Source: Luzula sylvatica (lineage: Eukaryota > Streptophyta > Magnoliopsida > Poales > Juncaceae). Taken from it: a DNA stretch of 64,000 nucleotides. A program made the position numbers and the translations under genes. The stretch lies in contig OX326958.1 in NCBI GenBank assembly GCA_946800325.1, positions 63,840,366 to 63,904,365 on the forward strand, in the 5' to 3' direction. The notes beneath the pieces are model-generated. The model made no database searches. It had not been told where the DNA came from and worked only from the letters and a program-made list of their open reading frames with translations. Position 1 is the first letter of the stretch, and every line of letters starts with the position of its first letter. Of the stretch, positions 1-12,252 are shown one piece after another.

Positions 1-1529
1 AGCCCTTTTGAATCACAACTTTATATATACAATTGTTCATATTTAAGATTGTAAGAATATTTCTTCACTAAGTGTGTTTTATTGATAATTTCAGGTTTTT
101 GGGCGAAAGTTTTTGGCATTCCAACAGTGTAGTTGTCTTCCTCTCCTCGCGCCGATAAAATCGATATATTATACTGCCCATTTCGGTACATGTATGAGGA
201 AGGAGACAAGTAATATACCACACAAAAGTCTACACCAAATTCTATACGAAAACCACTCACTCCATAACCACCATTCAGCCCACTTTTCTCACATAAAATT
301 ACCAAACTACCCTCAATCCTCTCAACCACCTCTTGACCAATGAGAGGGCTCCAAATGCACTATAAATAGACCCCAAGGGCCCTTGGGGAAGGATTGCTTC
401 TCCCTTCCTCTCCCTCGCTCTTCGGAGCACTTTCACGCCCACTCTCTTTCTCTCCCCCTCTCTCCCTCTTAAGCAAGTCCAAGAACCTTCAAGAACAAGC
501 AAGAATTGCAAATTCGAACGATAATTCTCTAGGATCGAGCACCGAATAGAAGCTTACTTCATTCGGTGATTTGGTCTACACTTCGACGAAGATCGAGTTG
601 TGTGGTTTGGGTTGGAGCTTTCTTCATCCGAATCCGCGCAAGCAAGAAAACGAGCTTACTCTACTTCGATTGGGAGCTTTCTTCCAATTGACATCTTGCA
701 AATCTCGAGTTCACTCAACCGGTACGGAGCTTACTTCGATTGGCGAGTGGATTGGTACGAAAGGAACACGTTGTGCGAGGCGACTAGCTCACTAGCATCT
801 CAAGGCAACGGAGAAGGCATCCAAGACGAGACTCGAAGCTTACTTCATCTCTCTAGGTGTTTTCTTTCCTTTTTTGTAATTCTTGTAGTTTTAATTGAAT
901 TGGATTTGTGTAAAGAATTCTCGGTTTAATGAATCTTTAGTTTCTTGTTTACTTGAATCGAATCCTTGTTGGTGTTTTTACTTGATCTTTTGCCTTTAAT
1001 TACTGCCTTTTAGGAAAAATTTATGCCCTTAATTCTCTTTTCGATTAAGTTTCTGCCTATTTAGATTAAGTTTCTGCATAGAAAGTTAAAATTGTTTCCT
1101 TCATTGCGTAGATCTTGATTTCTAGTTTCGGGAACTTTTTGAATCGTTGAATTCCATGAAATATTCGAATTGATATGAGTCTTTGAAAATTGTAACTTAA
1201 ATTGAAAACCTGCTGTTTCCAGGGACAGTTTTTCAGAGACCTGATTGTAATTCGTTAATAACTTTTTATTCCGTTGTCCAAATTGTTTGAAATTTTAGGA
1301 TAAATTTGATAATATTCAGACCTCTCTGTAGACTAATTTTCATTAATTTTGGAAACTTCGGAATAATTATTTTAAAGATCTGAATTTTATTCATTATTTG
1401 ACGCATATACTCCTCGTGGAACGAACTTCTATATTTCCACTATACACATATATTTCCAACTTGTTGATTGAATTGGTTTTCACATACAACGATATCTCGA
1501 ATTAAAAGTGATCGAAAACCCGCTCATCA
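1..1529 (+). mobile_element. Athila-like LTR, left-truncated by the window edge (older relative of the 3908-14575 element)
   Basis: The sequence can be followed against the LTR at 3908-5568: the same order of blocks (start near agccctt, TCTTCACTAAGTGTGTTTTA, a TATA box, CATTCGGTGA, and the terminal CCCGCTCATCA), but with heavy divergence. The TATA box TATAAATAG is at 361-369 and a CCAAT is just upstream near 337. The LTR ends with CATCA at 1529, and no tRNA-Asp primer site follows, so this is the 3' LTR of an element lying to the left, or a solo LTR. The stretch corresponding to the dyad array of the younger LTR (about 1010-1390 here) contains no dyads. Identified by homology seen inside the window. 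Confidence 0.85.
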
Positions 1530-1581
1530 GTGACTGAGTCCGACTCAACTCGGCCGAGTTTTTTTTTTAACTTGGTCGATA

Positions 1582-1921
1582 TTACGAACCATGGTTCAAA
1601 TAACCACCAAGGTTTACGGTACTAAATCGCATCCCTGATTTCTTAGCATACTCAACTGTGTCAGAGTAATCAATTGAACTCCAGACATGGCCATCAGTAA
1701 TCCCGAATTGATGTCCAGTTTCAGTAAATATAGGTATGAATTTACATTGTTTACTGAGATCGATTGTAGTCACTATTCCGAAATGTTGAATCGCGGAGGC
1801 AAAAGGAGTTGGAATTGTTAAATTCGAAACATATTTTGCCTCCAAAGGCCCATCGCTCGAGTACTTAGAATACGCATCATCCAAGAGCAAGTTTTTCAGC
1901 GACATAAGCAACATGGCTTTG
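1582..1921 (-). pseudogene. Unrecognised coding remnant, 3' part (split by the nested transposons)
   Basis: An open minus-strand frame of about 110 codons ends at 1582. It reads straight into the left end of the copia element at 1921/1922. The other half of the same reading direction lies at 15742-15940, beyond the right end of that element, so one coding sequence was split by the insertion. I do not recognise the protein. It has no signal peptide, zinc finger or kinase motif that I can see. A second, about 90 percent identical copy of its last ~97 bp is at 56350-56446 and is also open in frame. One weakly held possibility is an endogenised viral coat-protein-like sequence (partitivirus-type sequences of this kind are known in plant genomes); an ordinary gene fragment is equally possible. 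Confidence 0.5.
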
Positions 1922-2241
1922 TGTTGGAATAAGCTTACAATATTCAGATTTTAATGGAGGAAGAAAGAAAAATTACTCTCAATAATTTCAATACTTGTTT
2001 CTATATTTTATCTCTTATTTTCTTCTCTCTTTACAAATGAAATGAGATCCTATTTATAGGCTAGGTAATTCATACATACATGAATCACATTAAACTCTCA
2101 CATTAACTTCTCACTAATATCAAGTTCATGAATCATATTCCCTAGATGAACTTGACCTTTCACACTCATACATTGAACTCAATAAACGTGAACCTAAAAC
2201 ATAATTTAATGAAATATATTAATTAAGTTTATATTTCAACA
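1922..2241 (-). repeat. Copia 3' LTR (320 bp)
   Basis: Bounded by TGTTGGAATA and TTTCAACA, and matches 15420-15741 throughout. A TATA box (CTATAAATAG on the minus strand) lies near 2050-2060. The sequence following 2241 repeats a short piece of the LTR (AATTTAATGAACTTGACCTT), so the usual polypurine tract is no longer recognisable. This suggests that the deletion which removed RNase H ended at the LTR edge. Confidence 0.9.
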
Positions 2242-2276
2242 TAATTTAATGAACTTGACCTTTCAAGACATTTTTC

Positions 2277-3907
2277 TCATCTCCGGCTTTCATATAACCG
2301 GGTGGTTGCTCCACGTACACTTCTTCTTCTAGCACACCATTTAAGAATGCTGAATATAACCGGTGCAATTAAATGCGGAGAGGTTGACGATTCTCCTTTC
2401 TCCTCCTCATGCGTCATCTCTTTTTAATCGCTCCAATCTCATGCGATTTCTTCATTCACTTGTGCGTCCCAGCTTACTACAACCTTCTTTGCAATTGGGT
2501 CGAATAGTCTAAAAGCCTTTGTTCTCTCGTCATACCCGATGAATACGTGTCTCTTGCTTTTATTATCAAGTTTGGTCCGTCTTTGATCCGGTACGTGCTC
2601 ATACGCCACACTACCAAAAATCCTTAAGTGCGATACTGTCGGCTTTTGTCCACTCCAAGCTTCTTGTGGTGTTTTATCCCGCAACTATCGTATGTGGGCA
2701 GCGATTTTATACATAAACGGCACATTGCACCGCTTCTGCCCAAAATTCTTTTGGCATGTCTTTACTCTTCAACATCTCGAACCATGTCGAGCATGGTCCG
2801 ATTCTTCCTCTCGGCTACACCGTTTTGCTGCGGTGAATAAGGTGCAGTCAAGAATCTTTTGATTCCTTGTTCTTCGCAATAACTCATGAAGGCAGTTGAC
2901 ATATATTCTCCTCCTCTATCGGACCGTAAAGGTTTGATGTAAAAAACGGTCATCTTCTCAACTAAAGTCTTGAACTTTTTGAACACTTCAAAGGCCTGAG
3001 ACTTCTCCTTCAAGAAATAAACCCACGTCCTTCTTGTGTAATCGTCAATGAAAGTGATGAAGTACTTTTTCTCACCGAGCAACATAGGTGTAATTGGCCC
3101 ACATATGTCGGTGTGAACCAACTCGAGGGGTTGCTTTGCTCGAAATTATGCCTTCTTTTGAAATGAGTTTCTCGCATGCTTACCAAGTACACAACCCTCG
3201 CAAAACTTGCCAATGTAATCCATGTTCGGCAGCCCATGTACCATGTCCTTCTTTGCTAACTCCTTTAGACCATCGTAGTGCAAGTGCCCAAACCGCAAGT
3301 GCCATAACCAAGCTTTGTCATTCATGTCGACTCGCAAACATGTTTCTTTTATGCTGCTCAAGTTCAGCTTGAACATGCGGTTCTTGGCCATCTCAACACA
3401 TGCAATTGACTGTCCTCTCTTGTCCTTCAAGTGCATCATCCGGTTTTTCATGGAAACCGAATATCCCTTTTCCAATAACTGCCCCATGCTAAGGATGTTG
3501 CTCTTCATGTCGGGCACATAATATACATCCTCGATAGAACCTCCTTTATCACCTTTTACATAAAAACAGATTTTACCTCTGCCTTTCACTTGGACTTTCG
3601 ACGCGCCACCGAACGACACGTGTCCATCTTCTATTTCTTGCATCTCCACGAAGAGATGTTTGTGTCCGCACATATGATTGCTTGCGCCTGTATCGAGATA
3701 CCATACCATGCCGCTGTCCGAAACGGTACTCTTATAAGCCATCATGAGAACGCCATGATTCCCCTCTCCTTCTTTTTCAGCCAGATTCGCATTTTCATCT
3801 ACTCGTTTCTCGGACCAGCAGTCTTTTGCATAGTGCCCAGTTTTTCCGCAATTATAGCACTCGAAATTCGCTCGATTTGACCGGCCACCTCTTCCACGAC
3901 CACGTCC
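2277..3907 (-). pseudogene. Copia pol remnant: zinc knuckle, GAG-pre-integrase, integrase, scrap of RT
   Basis: Minus strand, continuing the gag at 14576-15402 across the Athila insertion. In order it shows an RG-rich tail, a CX2CX4HX4C knuckle (CYNCGKTGHYAKDC), a protease-like WYLDTGASNHMCG motif, a GAG-pre-integrase LWHLRFGHLHYDGL, then the integrase core with its three acidic residues ([28 protein letters not shown]). Breaks seen: a TAA at 3146-3148 in an otherwise continuous frame, and a frame change between about 2762 and 2684. After the integrase C-terminal part (HVFIGYDERTKAFRLFDP) the frame ends at 2439. An RT fragment around FLNGVLEEEVYVEQPPGYM survives at 2277-2356. Non-functional. 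Confidence 0.88.
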
Positions 3908-5568
3908 TGATGTGAGGCAAATAAGGCACAAATTTAATGCTTAATTTAGGGGTTTTAGCCCTTGTGAAGAACAATTCTATATACTTTATTAATCATATTT
4001 GAGATAACATGAATATTTCTTCACTAAGTGTGTTTTACTGCTTAATCACAGGAATTAGAAGGAATTTCTGGGAATTTGGAGAGTGTAGTTGTCTCCAACA
4101 CGTCAAGAGGAGTAAAAACGATATATTACATCGATATATTCGGTACATGAATGAGACGGGAGGCAAACAATTATCATGATGAAAACTTACACAAAAGTTT
4201 ACACGAAAACCACTCAACCCTTAGCCCTTATCCTGCCCACCTACCTTTGGTGGGAATTACTTCCTTACCCCCAATCCTCTCCACCAACTCGTGGCCAATA
4301 AGAAGACTCCATGAGTGCTATAAATATGACCACAAGGGCCACGAGTTTGGTACGCTCTTTTTACGCCCATTCTTTCTCTCTCTCTCTCTCTATCTCTCTC
4401 TCCCGTTTAAGCAAGTCCAAGAAACTTTCAAGAACGCGCAAGAATTGCAACTACGAACGATAATTTTCTAAGATCGGTCACCGAATAGAAGCTCACTTCA
4501 TTCGGTGAATCGGTTTACACTTCGACTAAGGAAAAGTGTGGAATTAGGGTGAAACTTATTTCATTCGAACTTTCACAAGCGAAGAGTCGAGCTTTCTCGG
4601 CGTGATTGGTTGGAAGCTTCCTTTCAATCAACCTTTGCACATCTCGAGCTCACCCAACCGGTACGAAGCTCACTTCTATTGACGGGTGGATCGGTACGAA
4701 AGGAAATTGTTGGACGCATTGACTAGCTCTCTAGCAACTCGAACAACAAGGAAGGCGCTCAAGACGAGACTCGGAGCTCTCTTCATCTCTCTAGGTGTTT
4801 TCCTTCCTTTCTTGCATTTCTTGTAGCATAAAATTACTTGGATTTGTGTGAATCTTGTTCTTGTTTGAATCCTTTGTTTGCTTGAATGAATCCTTGTTAC
4901 TTGAATCGAATCTTTGTTGATGTGTTTACTTGATCTCTTACTCTTAATTACTGCCTTGAATTTAGTCTAAATCCCCCTTAGTTTAATCTCAAAACAAACC
5001 CTCAATTCAATCCTAAATTCAAATTACAATTCCGAATTCCAGAACAAGTTCCGTTGTAACGGAACATAACTTGCGTTGTAACGGACCATTCGGTTTGTAC
5101 CTGACTTTCAGTCTGTTGGTACTCCGTTGTAACGCAACTTACTTCCGTTGTAACGGACTAGCAAGGAAAAGCATTCAATATCACTCATACTAGTGCGTTG
5201 TAACGGACATACGGGTCCGTTGTAACGGATCAACCAATCCGTTATAACGCTACCCCTATCCGTTACGACGGACTACCTATTTCCGTTGTAACGGAAGTTC
5301 CTCCGTTGTAACGGACGTTCTTTTTAATCTCCACGTTAAACATAACCCTAAGTTCCGTTGTAATGGAACTTGACTCCGTTGTAACGGACTATCTTCTGTG
5401 AATTTTTCTTCGTTATTTCTCATCCATTTTGATCCAAATTTTGACGCAATTGCTCCCCGTGGAACGAATCTATACATTTGCCACTGTACAAACTTAGATT
5501 ACAAATTTTGTTGATTGTTCGGGGTTTTTAACACAACGATATTTTACACGACAAAAACCCGCTCATCA
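3908..5568 (+). repeat. Athila 5' LTR (1661 bp)
   Basis: Ends TGATG...CATCA. TATA box TATAAATAT is at 4319-4327 with CCAAT at about 4294. A CT-rich stretch near 4375-4402 follows, as is usual near transcription starts. The array of twelve dyads (5049-5388) lies downstream of the TATA box, in the presumed R/U5 region. Identical in layout to 12919-14575. Confidence 0.95.
5049..5388. promoter_or_regulatory. Array of 12 dyads [C/G]CGTT-GT-AACG[G/C] in the 5' LTR
   Basis: Twelve copies in 340 bp of the imperfect palindrome TCCGTTGTAACGGA or a half-variant with GCGTT or AACGC arms. Two variants have spacers TA or arms with one change (CCGTTACGACGG, CCGTTGTAATGG). Arms are conserved while the sequences between copies are unrelated, which is the look of binding sites and not of a tandem repeat. 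AACGG is the core of plant R1R2R3-MYB (MSA) sites; that assignment is inference. Confidence 0.75.
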
Positions 5569-5570
5569 AA

Positions 5571-5588
5571 TGGCGCCGCTGCCGGGGA
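5571..5588 (+). other. Primer binding site, tRNA-Asp type
   Basis: TGGCGCCGCTGCCGGGGA starts two bases after the LTR end. It is complementary to the 3' end of plant tRNA-Asp apart from one base, the primer typical of Athila-group elements. Confidence 0.92.
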
Positions 5589-5698
5589 GCGGTGTTTAAG
5601 TCAATATTTTAGATCGAAAATTGAGATTTAAATTCATGACATTGATTACTCACTTCTTTGTTTCTTTTGTGACAATCTAGGTAAAGGAAGAAAACTTT

Positions 5699-8600
5699 AT
5701 GCACAACACAAGATCACGAAAAGGCGAATTACTTCCATTTATCAAAGAAATCGAAAGAAAGAACAAGAGCTCTAAGAAGAGCAAGGAACCGACACAAGAA
5801 GATCAAGACGAACCTCAACTTCAAACTCAAACTTTTTCTTCTCTCTCTACTCATTTAAATTCAAACATGGATGATGAAACTAGGATTCCAAGACCGAAAA
5901 CATTAAAGGAATTAGTGGCCCCAAATATCATAGAAGATAATTACAATTTTATTAGGCCAAATATGCCGAACTTTAAAGCCGATCCGAGCATCATTGGCTC
6001 TTTACCCATCTTTCATGGCAAAGCAACCGAAAACCCACACAAGCATTTGAAAGATTTTAAAATTCAACTAAACATCTATGCAAATTATGAAGCATTTAAC
6101 GATATTCTACTTCTTATTTTCCCTTATTCGCTAGGTGAAGGGCCGAAAGATTGGTTCTACAACCTACGAGGACCCCTCGATTTCAATGAAGTGGCTAGGC
6201 GTTTCAAGGAGAAATACTACTCGCATTCGAGATTGGCGGCAATTAGGCGAGAACTTCTAGCAATCACGCAAAAGCCAAACGAAGCTCTCCACGAGTATTA
6301 CGATCGATTCAATCATTTGATGGAGGAATGTCCAAGCCACAATGTCGCAATCCATTACCTATACGAGCAATTTATACAAGGGCTAGGATACTCCGAGAGT
6401 CAATTCCTCAACGCATCCGCGGGAGGAAGTATCGCGAACAAAGATCTCGAAGAGATTAAGAAGCTACTCGAAGTAATGGCAACCAATTCTCAATCAAGAA
6501 GGAATGTTGAATACCGAGTTAATGCGTGTAGCGACCTCAATGTCGACATGCTTAACAACAAGCTCGAGATCATCATGAAGGCTTTGGGTAAGGAAGAAAC
6601 GAAAACGTGTGGGGTTTGCCTCGCAAATACACACCACACCGATGAGTGCCCGAGTGTGATAGAAGATGCGAATGCCGTTTACAAGAAATTCGACGCCTCG
6701 AACTCGTATAACCCTAATCTCCGCAACCATCCTAACTTTAGTTGGTCGAATCCCAACAATGCTCAACCCGATCCATACCGACAAGCGGTTGCAAAACCGG
6801 CCACGTACCAACATCCAAATGCGACTCAAGCGGTTCAAAAATCGTTTCCAACTCAAGACCCGAATCAAGAAATGAAGCAAATGATGGAAGGAATGATGTC
6901 AATGATGCAATCAATGAACGGAAAAATCGACAAAAATGAGAAAAACATGGACTCAATAAAGCAAGATATTGGAGTTGTGAAGCAAGATGTGACAAGTGTA
7001 AGACAAGAGATCTCGAACACAAATCGCCATGTGGGCAACTTGGAGACTCAAATCAATCAAATTGCCACTCGAGTAAACGTAATCGAATCTCAAGGTACAT
7101 CTCGACTCCAATCTCAATCTTTGGCTCCTTCCGAGCAAAGGCATGTGAACGCAATATCGCTCCGAAGCGGTAAAGAGGTGGGCGAAAGTTCGAAGAGCAA
7201 GGAGGTTCAAGAAGAAAAGGAGCTCGAGGTACCGGTACCGAAAGAGAGTCCGACTCAAGCCGCGACATTACCAACTCAAGAACTAGAAACCGAATCGACT
7301 CAAGTCAAGCCACCTTTCCCGAGTCGTCTCCCAAAGCCAATCGAATCGAACAACGACGTGCTTGCCATCTTAAAGAAAGTGGAGGTAAACATACCTCTAC
7401 TCAAAGCAATCAAAGAGGTGCCTCGTTTGGCAAAATACCTCAAGGCATTGTGCACGAATAAAAGAAAGACAAAAGGAGATGAATTGATTAGTGTGGGGGA
7501 GAGTGTTTCGGCGATTTTGAGACTCCCTCAAAAGCACAAAGATCCGGGGATGTTTGCCATTCCATGCAAAATCGGGCAACATGAATTACCGAAATGCATG
7601 CTTGATTTGGGCGCTTCAATAAATGTAATGCCATTCTCGATTTTCAAAACACTAGATCTCGGCCCTCTCGACGATACTCAAGTTATAATCCAATTGGCCG
7701 ATCGGTCCACGACTCGACCGGTTGGAGTGATCGAAGACGTGATAGTAACCGTGAATGGATTGCTATTTCCCGCGGACTTCTACGTTTTGGATATGAATGA
7801 GGGGAATAGCGATTCAACTCCAATTCTCCTTGGACGGCCATTTCTAAAGACGGCACGCACGAAAATCGATGTTTACGCGGGAGAGCTCACAATGGAGTTC
7901 GATGATGAGGTAATCAAATTCAATATTTTTGACAAACTAAAGGAACCCATTGTAGGTACACTCAACTTAAGTGCTATGGACGTGGTCGACGATTGTGTAC
8001 AAGAAGTCATGGATAGCTCTCTCGAAAACTTTCAATGGAGCTCAAACCCTTTGTTCGAAGAATTTGAAGGATGTGACAATCCTACATTTGAAATCGAGTC
8101 GGAGTTGGAAGAAGAACGAAGCATAGATCAAGCACTCTTTCTAAGAGACCTCGAAATCCCGAGGCAAAGAGCTCCACCTTCAATCGAACAAGCTCCAAGG
8201 TTAGAATTGAAAAAATTACCTATTGGACTAAAGTATGCTTTTCTCGATGAAGCGGAGACCTTGCCGGTGATAATTGCCTCGAGTCTAGCAAAGGAACAAG
8301 AAGAGAAACTCGTTGAAGTGCTAAAACGGAACAAGAAGGCATTCGGGTGGACACTCGCGGACATTCCGGGCATTAGTCCCTCCATGTGCACACACCGCAT
8401 TATCCTCGAGGACGATGCTAAGCCCTCGCGAGAACCACAAAGGCGGCTCAATCCGCCAATGATGGAAGTTGTAAAGAAAGAGGTGATCAAGCTACTCGAC
8501 GCCGGAATAATCTACCCCATCGCCGATTCGAAATGGGTCTCGCCCATACACGTAGTGCCGAAGAAAACGGGGATGACGATAGTTGAGAACGATGAAGGCG

Positions 8601-11104
8601 ATCAAGTACCGACTCGAGTTCAAAACGGGTGGCGAGTTTGCATCGATTACCGAAAACTCAATAAGGCGACGAAAAAGGACCACTTCCCGCTTCCATTCAT
8701 CGATCAAATGATAGAAAGACTCGCGGGAAATCCGTTCTATTGCTTCCTCGATGGATTTTCGGGCTATTTCCAAATACCGGTCGCACCCGAAGATCAAGAG
8801 AAGACCACATTCACGTGCCCGTTTGGTACCTTCGCGTACCGACGCATGCCATTCGGGCTATGCAATGCTCCGGGTACCTTCCAAAGGTGTATGCTTTCTA
8901 TTTTCTCCGATTATATTTCAAAATTTATAGAAGTCTTTATGGATGACTTTTCGGTATTTGGTGACTCATTCGAATCATGTTTAAGCCACTTGTCACAAAT
9001 ACTCGAAAAGTGCATCGAAGCTAACCTTGTTTTGAATTTTGAGAAATGCCACTTCATGGTGAGCGAAGGAATTGTTTTAGGTCATTTAATCTCGGAGAAA
9101 GGAATGGAAGTCGACAAGGCGAAAGTCGATGTAATCAAGACGCTTCCGTATCCAAAGACGGTGAAGGACGTGCGATCCTTTCTTGGCCATGCGGGATTCT
9201 ATAGGCGCTTCATCAAAGACTTCTCCAAGCTCGCCCAACCAATGTGCCAACTATTGAAAAAAGACGAGAAATTCGAGTTCGGGGAAAAGTGCAAGAGATC
9301 CTTCGACGATTTGAAAGAGAAGCTTTGCTCCGCGCCAATCATCAAGTCGCCAAATTGGAAGCTACCATTCGAAATAATGTGCGATGCTAGTGACACGAGT
9401 GTGGGGGCGGTACTCGGCCAAAGAGAAGGAAAAGACCCCCACGTCATCGCGTACGCCTCGAGGTCTCTTGACAATGCCCAACGGAACTACACAACCACCG
9501 AAAAGGAACTCCTCGCAATTGTGTTTGCATTGGAGAAATTTCGTTCTTATCTTTTAGGTACGAAAGTGATAGTCTTCTCGGACCACGGCGCATTGAGGCA
9601 CTTGATGAAGAAGAAGGAGTGCAAACCGAGATTGCTTCGATGGATCCTTTTGCTTCAAGAATTTGATATCGAGATCAAGGACAAAAAGGGATGCGAGAAT
9701 CTCGTGGCGGATCATTTGAGTCGGCTCCCATTAAAGATTGAAGACCTCGTTCCGATTCGCGAGGAATTTCCCGAGGAACACGTTCTCGCGGCCCAAGTCG
9801 AAGCGCCATGGTACGCCGACCTAGCCAACTACATCGTCACGAAGAATTTTCCCCCGAGCTTCTCCAAGGCACAACGCGATAAGATGAAAAGCAACGCTCG
9901 ATTCTACATTTGGGAAGACCCGATCTTATTTCGAATTTGCTCCGACCAAGTAATTCGAAAATGCGTCCACCAAAATGAGGTACAATCTATCCTTTCTTTT
10001 TGTCATACATTACAATGTGGTGGACATTTCGGTATCGCACGTACCACACACAAGGTACAAGAATGTGGATTTTATTGGCCAACCTTGCATAAAGACGTTG
10101 CGAACTTTGTGAAAGGTTGTGGAAATTGCCAAAAGACGGGGAACTTGAGCCGTAGAAATCAAATGCCCCTCAATTCAATCTATGTGTGTGAACCATTCGA
10201 TGTTTGGGGCATTGATTTCATGGGCCCGTTTCCATCGTCTTTTGGCTATACTTACATCTTGTTGTGTGTAGATTACGTGACAAAATGGGTGGAGGCGGTA
10301 CCAACCAAGCATGCGGATTCGAAAACGGTGGTGGACTTCTTGAAGAAAAGTATCTTTCAACGATTCGGTATACCAAGAGTTCTTATAAGCGATCGAGGCT
10401 CTCATTTTTGCAATCGATATCTCCAAAGCCTCCTCGAGAAATACCATGTGAGCCATCGAACCTCAACCGCGTATCATCCTCAAACAAACGGCCAAGCGGA
10501 GGTTTCGAATCGAGAAATAAAGTCTATTTTGGAGAAGGTGGTGAACCCGACACGAAAGGATTGGAGTACTCGACTCGGCGACGCACTTTGGGCGTACCGT
10601 ACCGCTTTCAAAACGCCAATAGGCATGACTCCTTTCAAACTCGTGTACGGAAAGGCGTGCCATTTACCGGTCGAGTTAGAGCACAAGGCCTTTTGGGCGA
10701 TCAAGCAATTTGCCCTCGACTACCCGAAGGACGCATCGGCACGTAAGCTTCAATTACTAGAGCTAGACGAATTCCGGCAAGAGGCCTACGACAATTCGAG
10801 CTTGTGCAAGGCAAGGGCCAAAAGATTTCATGACCGAATGATTCAAAAGAAAGATTTTCATGTGGGGGAAAGAGTGTTGTTATTCAACTCTCGTCTCAAA
10901 CTTTTCCCCGGGAAACTTCGGTCCCGATGGATCAGCCCTTTTGTGGTCACCAATGTGACTACATTTGGGGTTGTTGAAATTCGAAGCGAGGAAACGAACA
11001 AAACGTTCAAGGTGAACGGCCATCGACTCAAGCATTACCATGCAAACTTCGAAACCGGGTGGATGGAGGAGCAAGCTCTAGAACCCGACGACACCTCCCA
11101 ATGA
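5699..11104 (+). CDS. Athila gag-pol polyprotein, 1801 aa, intact
   Basis: One uninterrupted frame from ATG 5699. Domains in order: retrotransposon gag (about residues 90-260); zinc knuckle CX2CX4HX4C (C304, [14 protein letters not shown]); a Met/Gln-rich probable coiled-coil (about 385-465); aspartic protease with active site LDLGAS (D636); reverse transcriptase (about 910-1110) with catalytic FMDD (D1082, D1083) in place of YMDD; RNase H beginning MCDASD (D1229); integrase with HHCC zinc site (H1436, H1443, C1474, C1477) and D1506, D1565, E1601, the last two 36 apart (DD35E); and a GPY/F-type C-terminal module. No chromodomain is visible. Gag and pol are fused without stop or frameshift. 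All catalytic residues I can check are present, so the product could be active. It would assemble particles in the cytoplasm, copy the element's RNA and integrate the cDNA. It could also serve related non-autonomous elements. Confidence 0.95.
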   Translation: MHNTRSRKGELLPFIKEIERKNKSSKKSKEPTQEDQDEPQLQTQTFSSLSTHLNSNMDDETRIPRPKTLKELVAPNIIEDNYNFIRPNMPNFKADPSIIGSLPIFHGKATENPHKHLKDFKIQLNIYANYEAFNDILLLIFPYSLGEGPKDWFYNLRGPLDFNEVARRFKEKYYSHSRLAAIRRELLAITQKPNEALHEYYDRFNHLMEECPSHNVAIHYLYEQFIQGLGYSESQFLNASAGGSIANKDLEEIKKLLEVMATNSQSRRNVEYRVNACSDLNVDMLNNKLEIIMKALGKEETKTCGVCLANTHHTDECPSVIEDANAVYKKFDASNSYNPNLRNHPNFSWSNPNNAQPDPYRQAVAKPATYQHPNATQAVQKSFPTQDPNQEMKQMMEGMMSMMQSMNGKIDKNEKNMDSIKQDIGVVKQDVTSVRQEISNTNRHVGNLETQINQIATRVNVIESQGTSRLQSQSLAPSEQRHVNAISLRSGKEVGESSKSKEVQEEKELEVPVPKESPTQAATLPTQELETESTQVKPPFPSRLPKPIESNNDVLAILKKVEVNIPLLKAIKEVPRLAKYLKALCTNKRKTKGDELISVGESVSAILRLPQKHKDPGMFAIPCKIGQHELPKCMLDLGASINVMPFSIFKTLDLGPLDDTQVIIQLADRSTTRPVGVIEDVIVTVNGLLFPADFYVLDMNEGNSDSTPILLGRPFLKTARTKIDVYAGELTMEFDDEVIKFNIFDKLKEPIVGTLNLSAMDVVDDCVQEVMDSSLENFQWSSNPLFEEFEGCDNPTFEIESELEEERSIDQALFLRDLEIPRQRAPPSIEQAPRLELKKLPIGLKYAFLDEAETLPVIIASSLAKEQEEKLVEVLKRNKKAFGWTLADIPGISPSMCTHRIILEDDAKPSREPQRRLNPPMMEVVKKEVIKLLDAGIIYPIADSKWVSPIHVVPKKTGMTIVENDEGDQVPTRVQNGWRVCIDYRKLNKATKKDHFPLPFIDQMIERLAGNPFYCFLDGFSGYFQIPVAPEDQEKTTFTCPFGTFAYRRMPFGLCNAPGTFQRCMLSIFSDYISKFIEVFMDDFSVFGDSFESCLSHLSQILEKCIEANLVLNFEKCHFMVSEGIVLGHLISEKGMEVDKAKVDVIKTLPYPKTVKDVRSFLGHAGFYRRFIKDFSKLAQPMCQLLKKDEKFEFGEKCKRSFDDLKEKLCSAPIIKSPNWKLPFEIMCDASDTSVGAVLGQREGKDPHVIAYASRSLDNAQRNYTTTEKELLAIVFALEKFRSYLLGTKVIVFSDHGALRHLMKKKECKPRLLRWILLLQEFDIEIKDKKGCENLVADHLSRLPLKIEDLVPIREEFPEEHVLAAQVEAPWYADLANYIVTKNFPPSFSKAQRDKMKSNARFYIWEDPILFRICSDQVIRKCVHQNEVQSILSFCHTLQCGGHFGIARTTHKVQECGFYWPTLHKDVANFVKGCGNCQKTGNLSRRNQMPLNSIYVCEPFDVWGIDFMGPFPSSFGYTYILLCVDYVTKWVEAVPTKHADSKTVVDFLKKSIFQRFGIPRVLISDRGSHFCNRYLQSLLEKYHVSHRTSTAYHPQTNGQAEVSNREIKSILEKVVNPTRKDWSTRLGDALWAYRTAFKTPIGMTPFKLVYGKACHLPVELEHKAFWAIKQFALDYPKDASARKLQLLELDEFRQEAYDNSSLCKARAKRFHDRMIQKKDFHVGERVLLFNSRLKLFPGKLRSRWISPFVVTNVTTFGVVEIRSEETNKTFKVNGHRLKHYHANFETGWMEEQALEPDDTSQ

Positions 11105-11243
11105 TGAGCTCGGCCAAGTCGAGCTCAAGACGTTAAACAAGAGCGCTAGCGAGGGAGGCACGCCCACGCATCAAAGGTTGTATCTCTCTATTATCCCTCT
11201 TTTAGGAATTTTCGATTTGTTATACTTGAGGACAAGTAATCTT

Positions 11244-11257
11244 TAAGTGTGGGGGGG
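11244..11257 (+). other. Internal polypurine-like motif
   Basis: GAGGACAAGTAATCTTTAAG is followed by TGTGGGGGGG, closely resembling the context of the true tract at 12884-12916 (GAGGACGATCAAAGATTTAA, then GTGTGGGGG). It lies 140 bp after the pol stop. Either a second plus-strand primer or a relic of an older element end. Confidence 0.55.
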
Positions 11258-11341
11258 TAACATACAATCTTTGACCTGTATGAGCCCAATTAAAAATTTA
11301 AAAATCAGGGAAAATTGAAAATTTTTGATCTGGCCAGCAAC

Positions 11342-11754
11342 TCCGTTGTAACGGACCTCAATGTCCGTTGTAACGGACTGTACAGAAATTTAAAAATTTG
11401 ACTGGCGCCAAGAGTTCCGTTGTAACGGAATGGTATTGCGTTGTAACGGAGAGCCCTCTAAATTCAATTCTCATTCTACGGCTAGTACTCCGTTACGACG
11501 GAGTACAATTGCGTTACAACGGACCAAAAATAGCGTTGCAACGGACATAAAAAACATAGTAAATTGCGTTGCAACGGTAATTCCCAAAATTTGCCAGAAC
11601 TATGTGCGTTGTAACGGACCTCAATGTCCGTTGCAACGGACATACTCAGAATTTTCAAACTAAGCTACGAATAGTTCTCCGTTATAACGCAATTAGTACG
11701 TTGTAACGGACCTCAATGTCCGTTGTAACGGACTTTACACTGCGTTGTAACGGA
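11342..11754. promoter_or_regulatory. Second Athila dyad array, 14 copies
   Basis: Fourteen copies of [C/G]CGTT-NN-AACG[G/C], spacer GT, GC, AC or TA, lie between pol and the polypurine tract. The pair GTCCGTTGTAACGGAC preceded by CCTCAAT recurs three times, so part of the array grew by local duplication. It is the same motif as in the LTRs, but the surrounding sequence is different. Confidence 0.7.
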
Positions 11755-12252
11755 ATTGTTTCTGGCAAGTTTTTTCTTTTAATTAAAATTTTCGAATATT
11801 TAACATTATTTTTTTGAATCCTGAGCATCAATAATAAATAAGTCCAGCATAAAATGCATAAAAAAGATTTTTCTCCACTGAATTGAACTAAATTGTTGGT
11901 TTTTAAAACAAAATTTCATCTAACTCGGAATTTCGCTCTCAAAATTGAAAGTTTGCAAAATATTTTAAAAGATTTGGTTATGATTTTGAAGAGATCTATT
12001 CGGGGATTCCAGCCCTATTATTTCAAATTTCACGAGTTTGAGACACTTGATCAATGCGCGGTTCATGCGATACGTTTTAACTCGATTTTCGAACCCGTAA
12101 TTGATATGGGACTTATGAGTAAGGTTCTTAGCGTGGCCATTAAAGTACATTTTGCTAGAGTTAAAACATGACCAATTGCACTATGAAATGACCGTTTGTG
12201 GGGACCCGTTAGTAGATCAAATATACCCGTTTGCTTAAAAAAAAAAAAAAAA

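Noticed and set aside
10264..10746. 160-codon plus-strand frame inside pol
   Set aside because: Overlaps the integrase in another frame and has no motif.
11893..12171. Possible env-like ORF in the Athila 3' region
   Set aside because: Only 92 codons, no signal peptide or membrane span; 11105-12918 has no longer frame.
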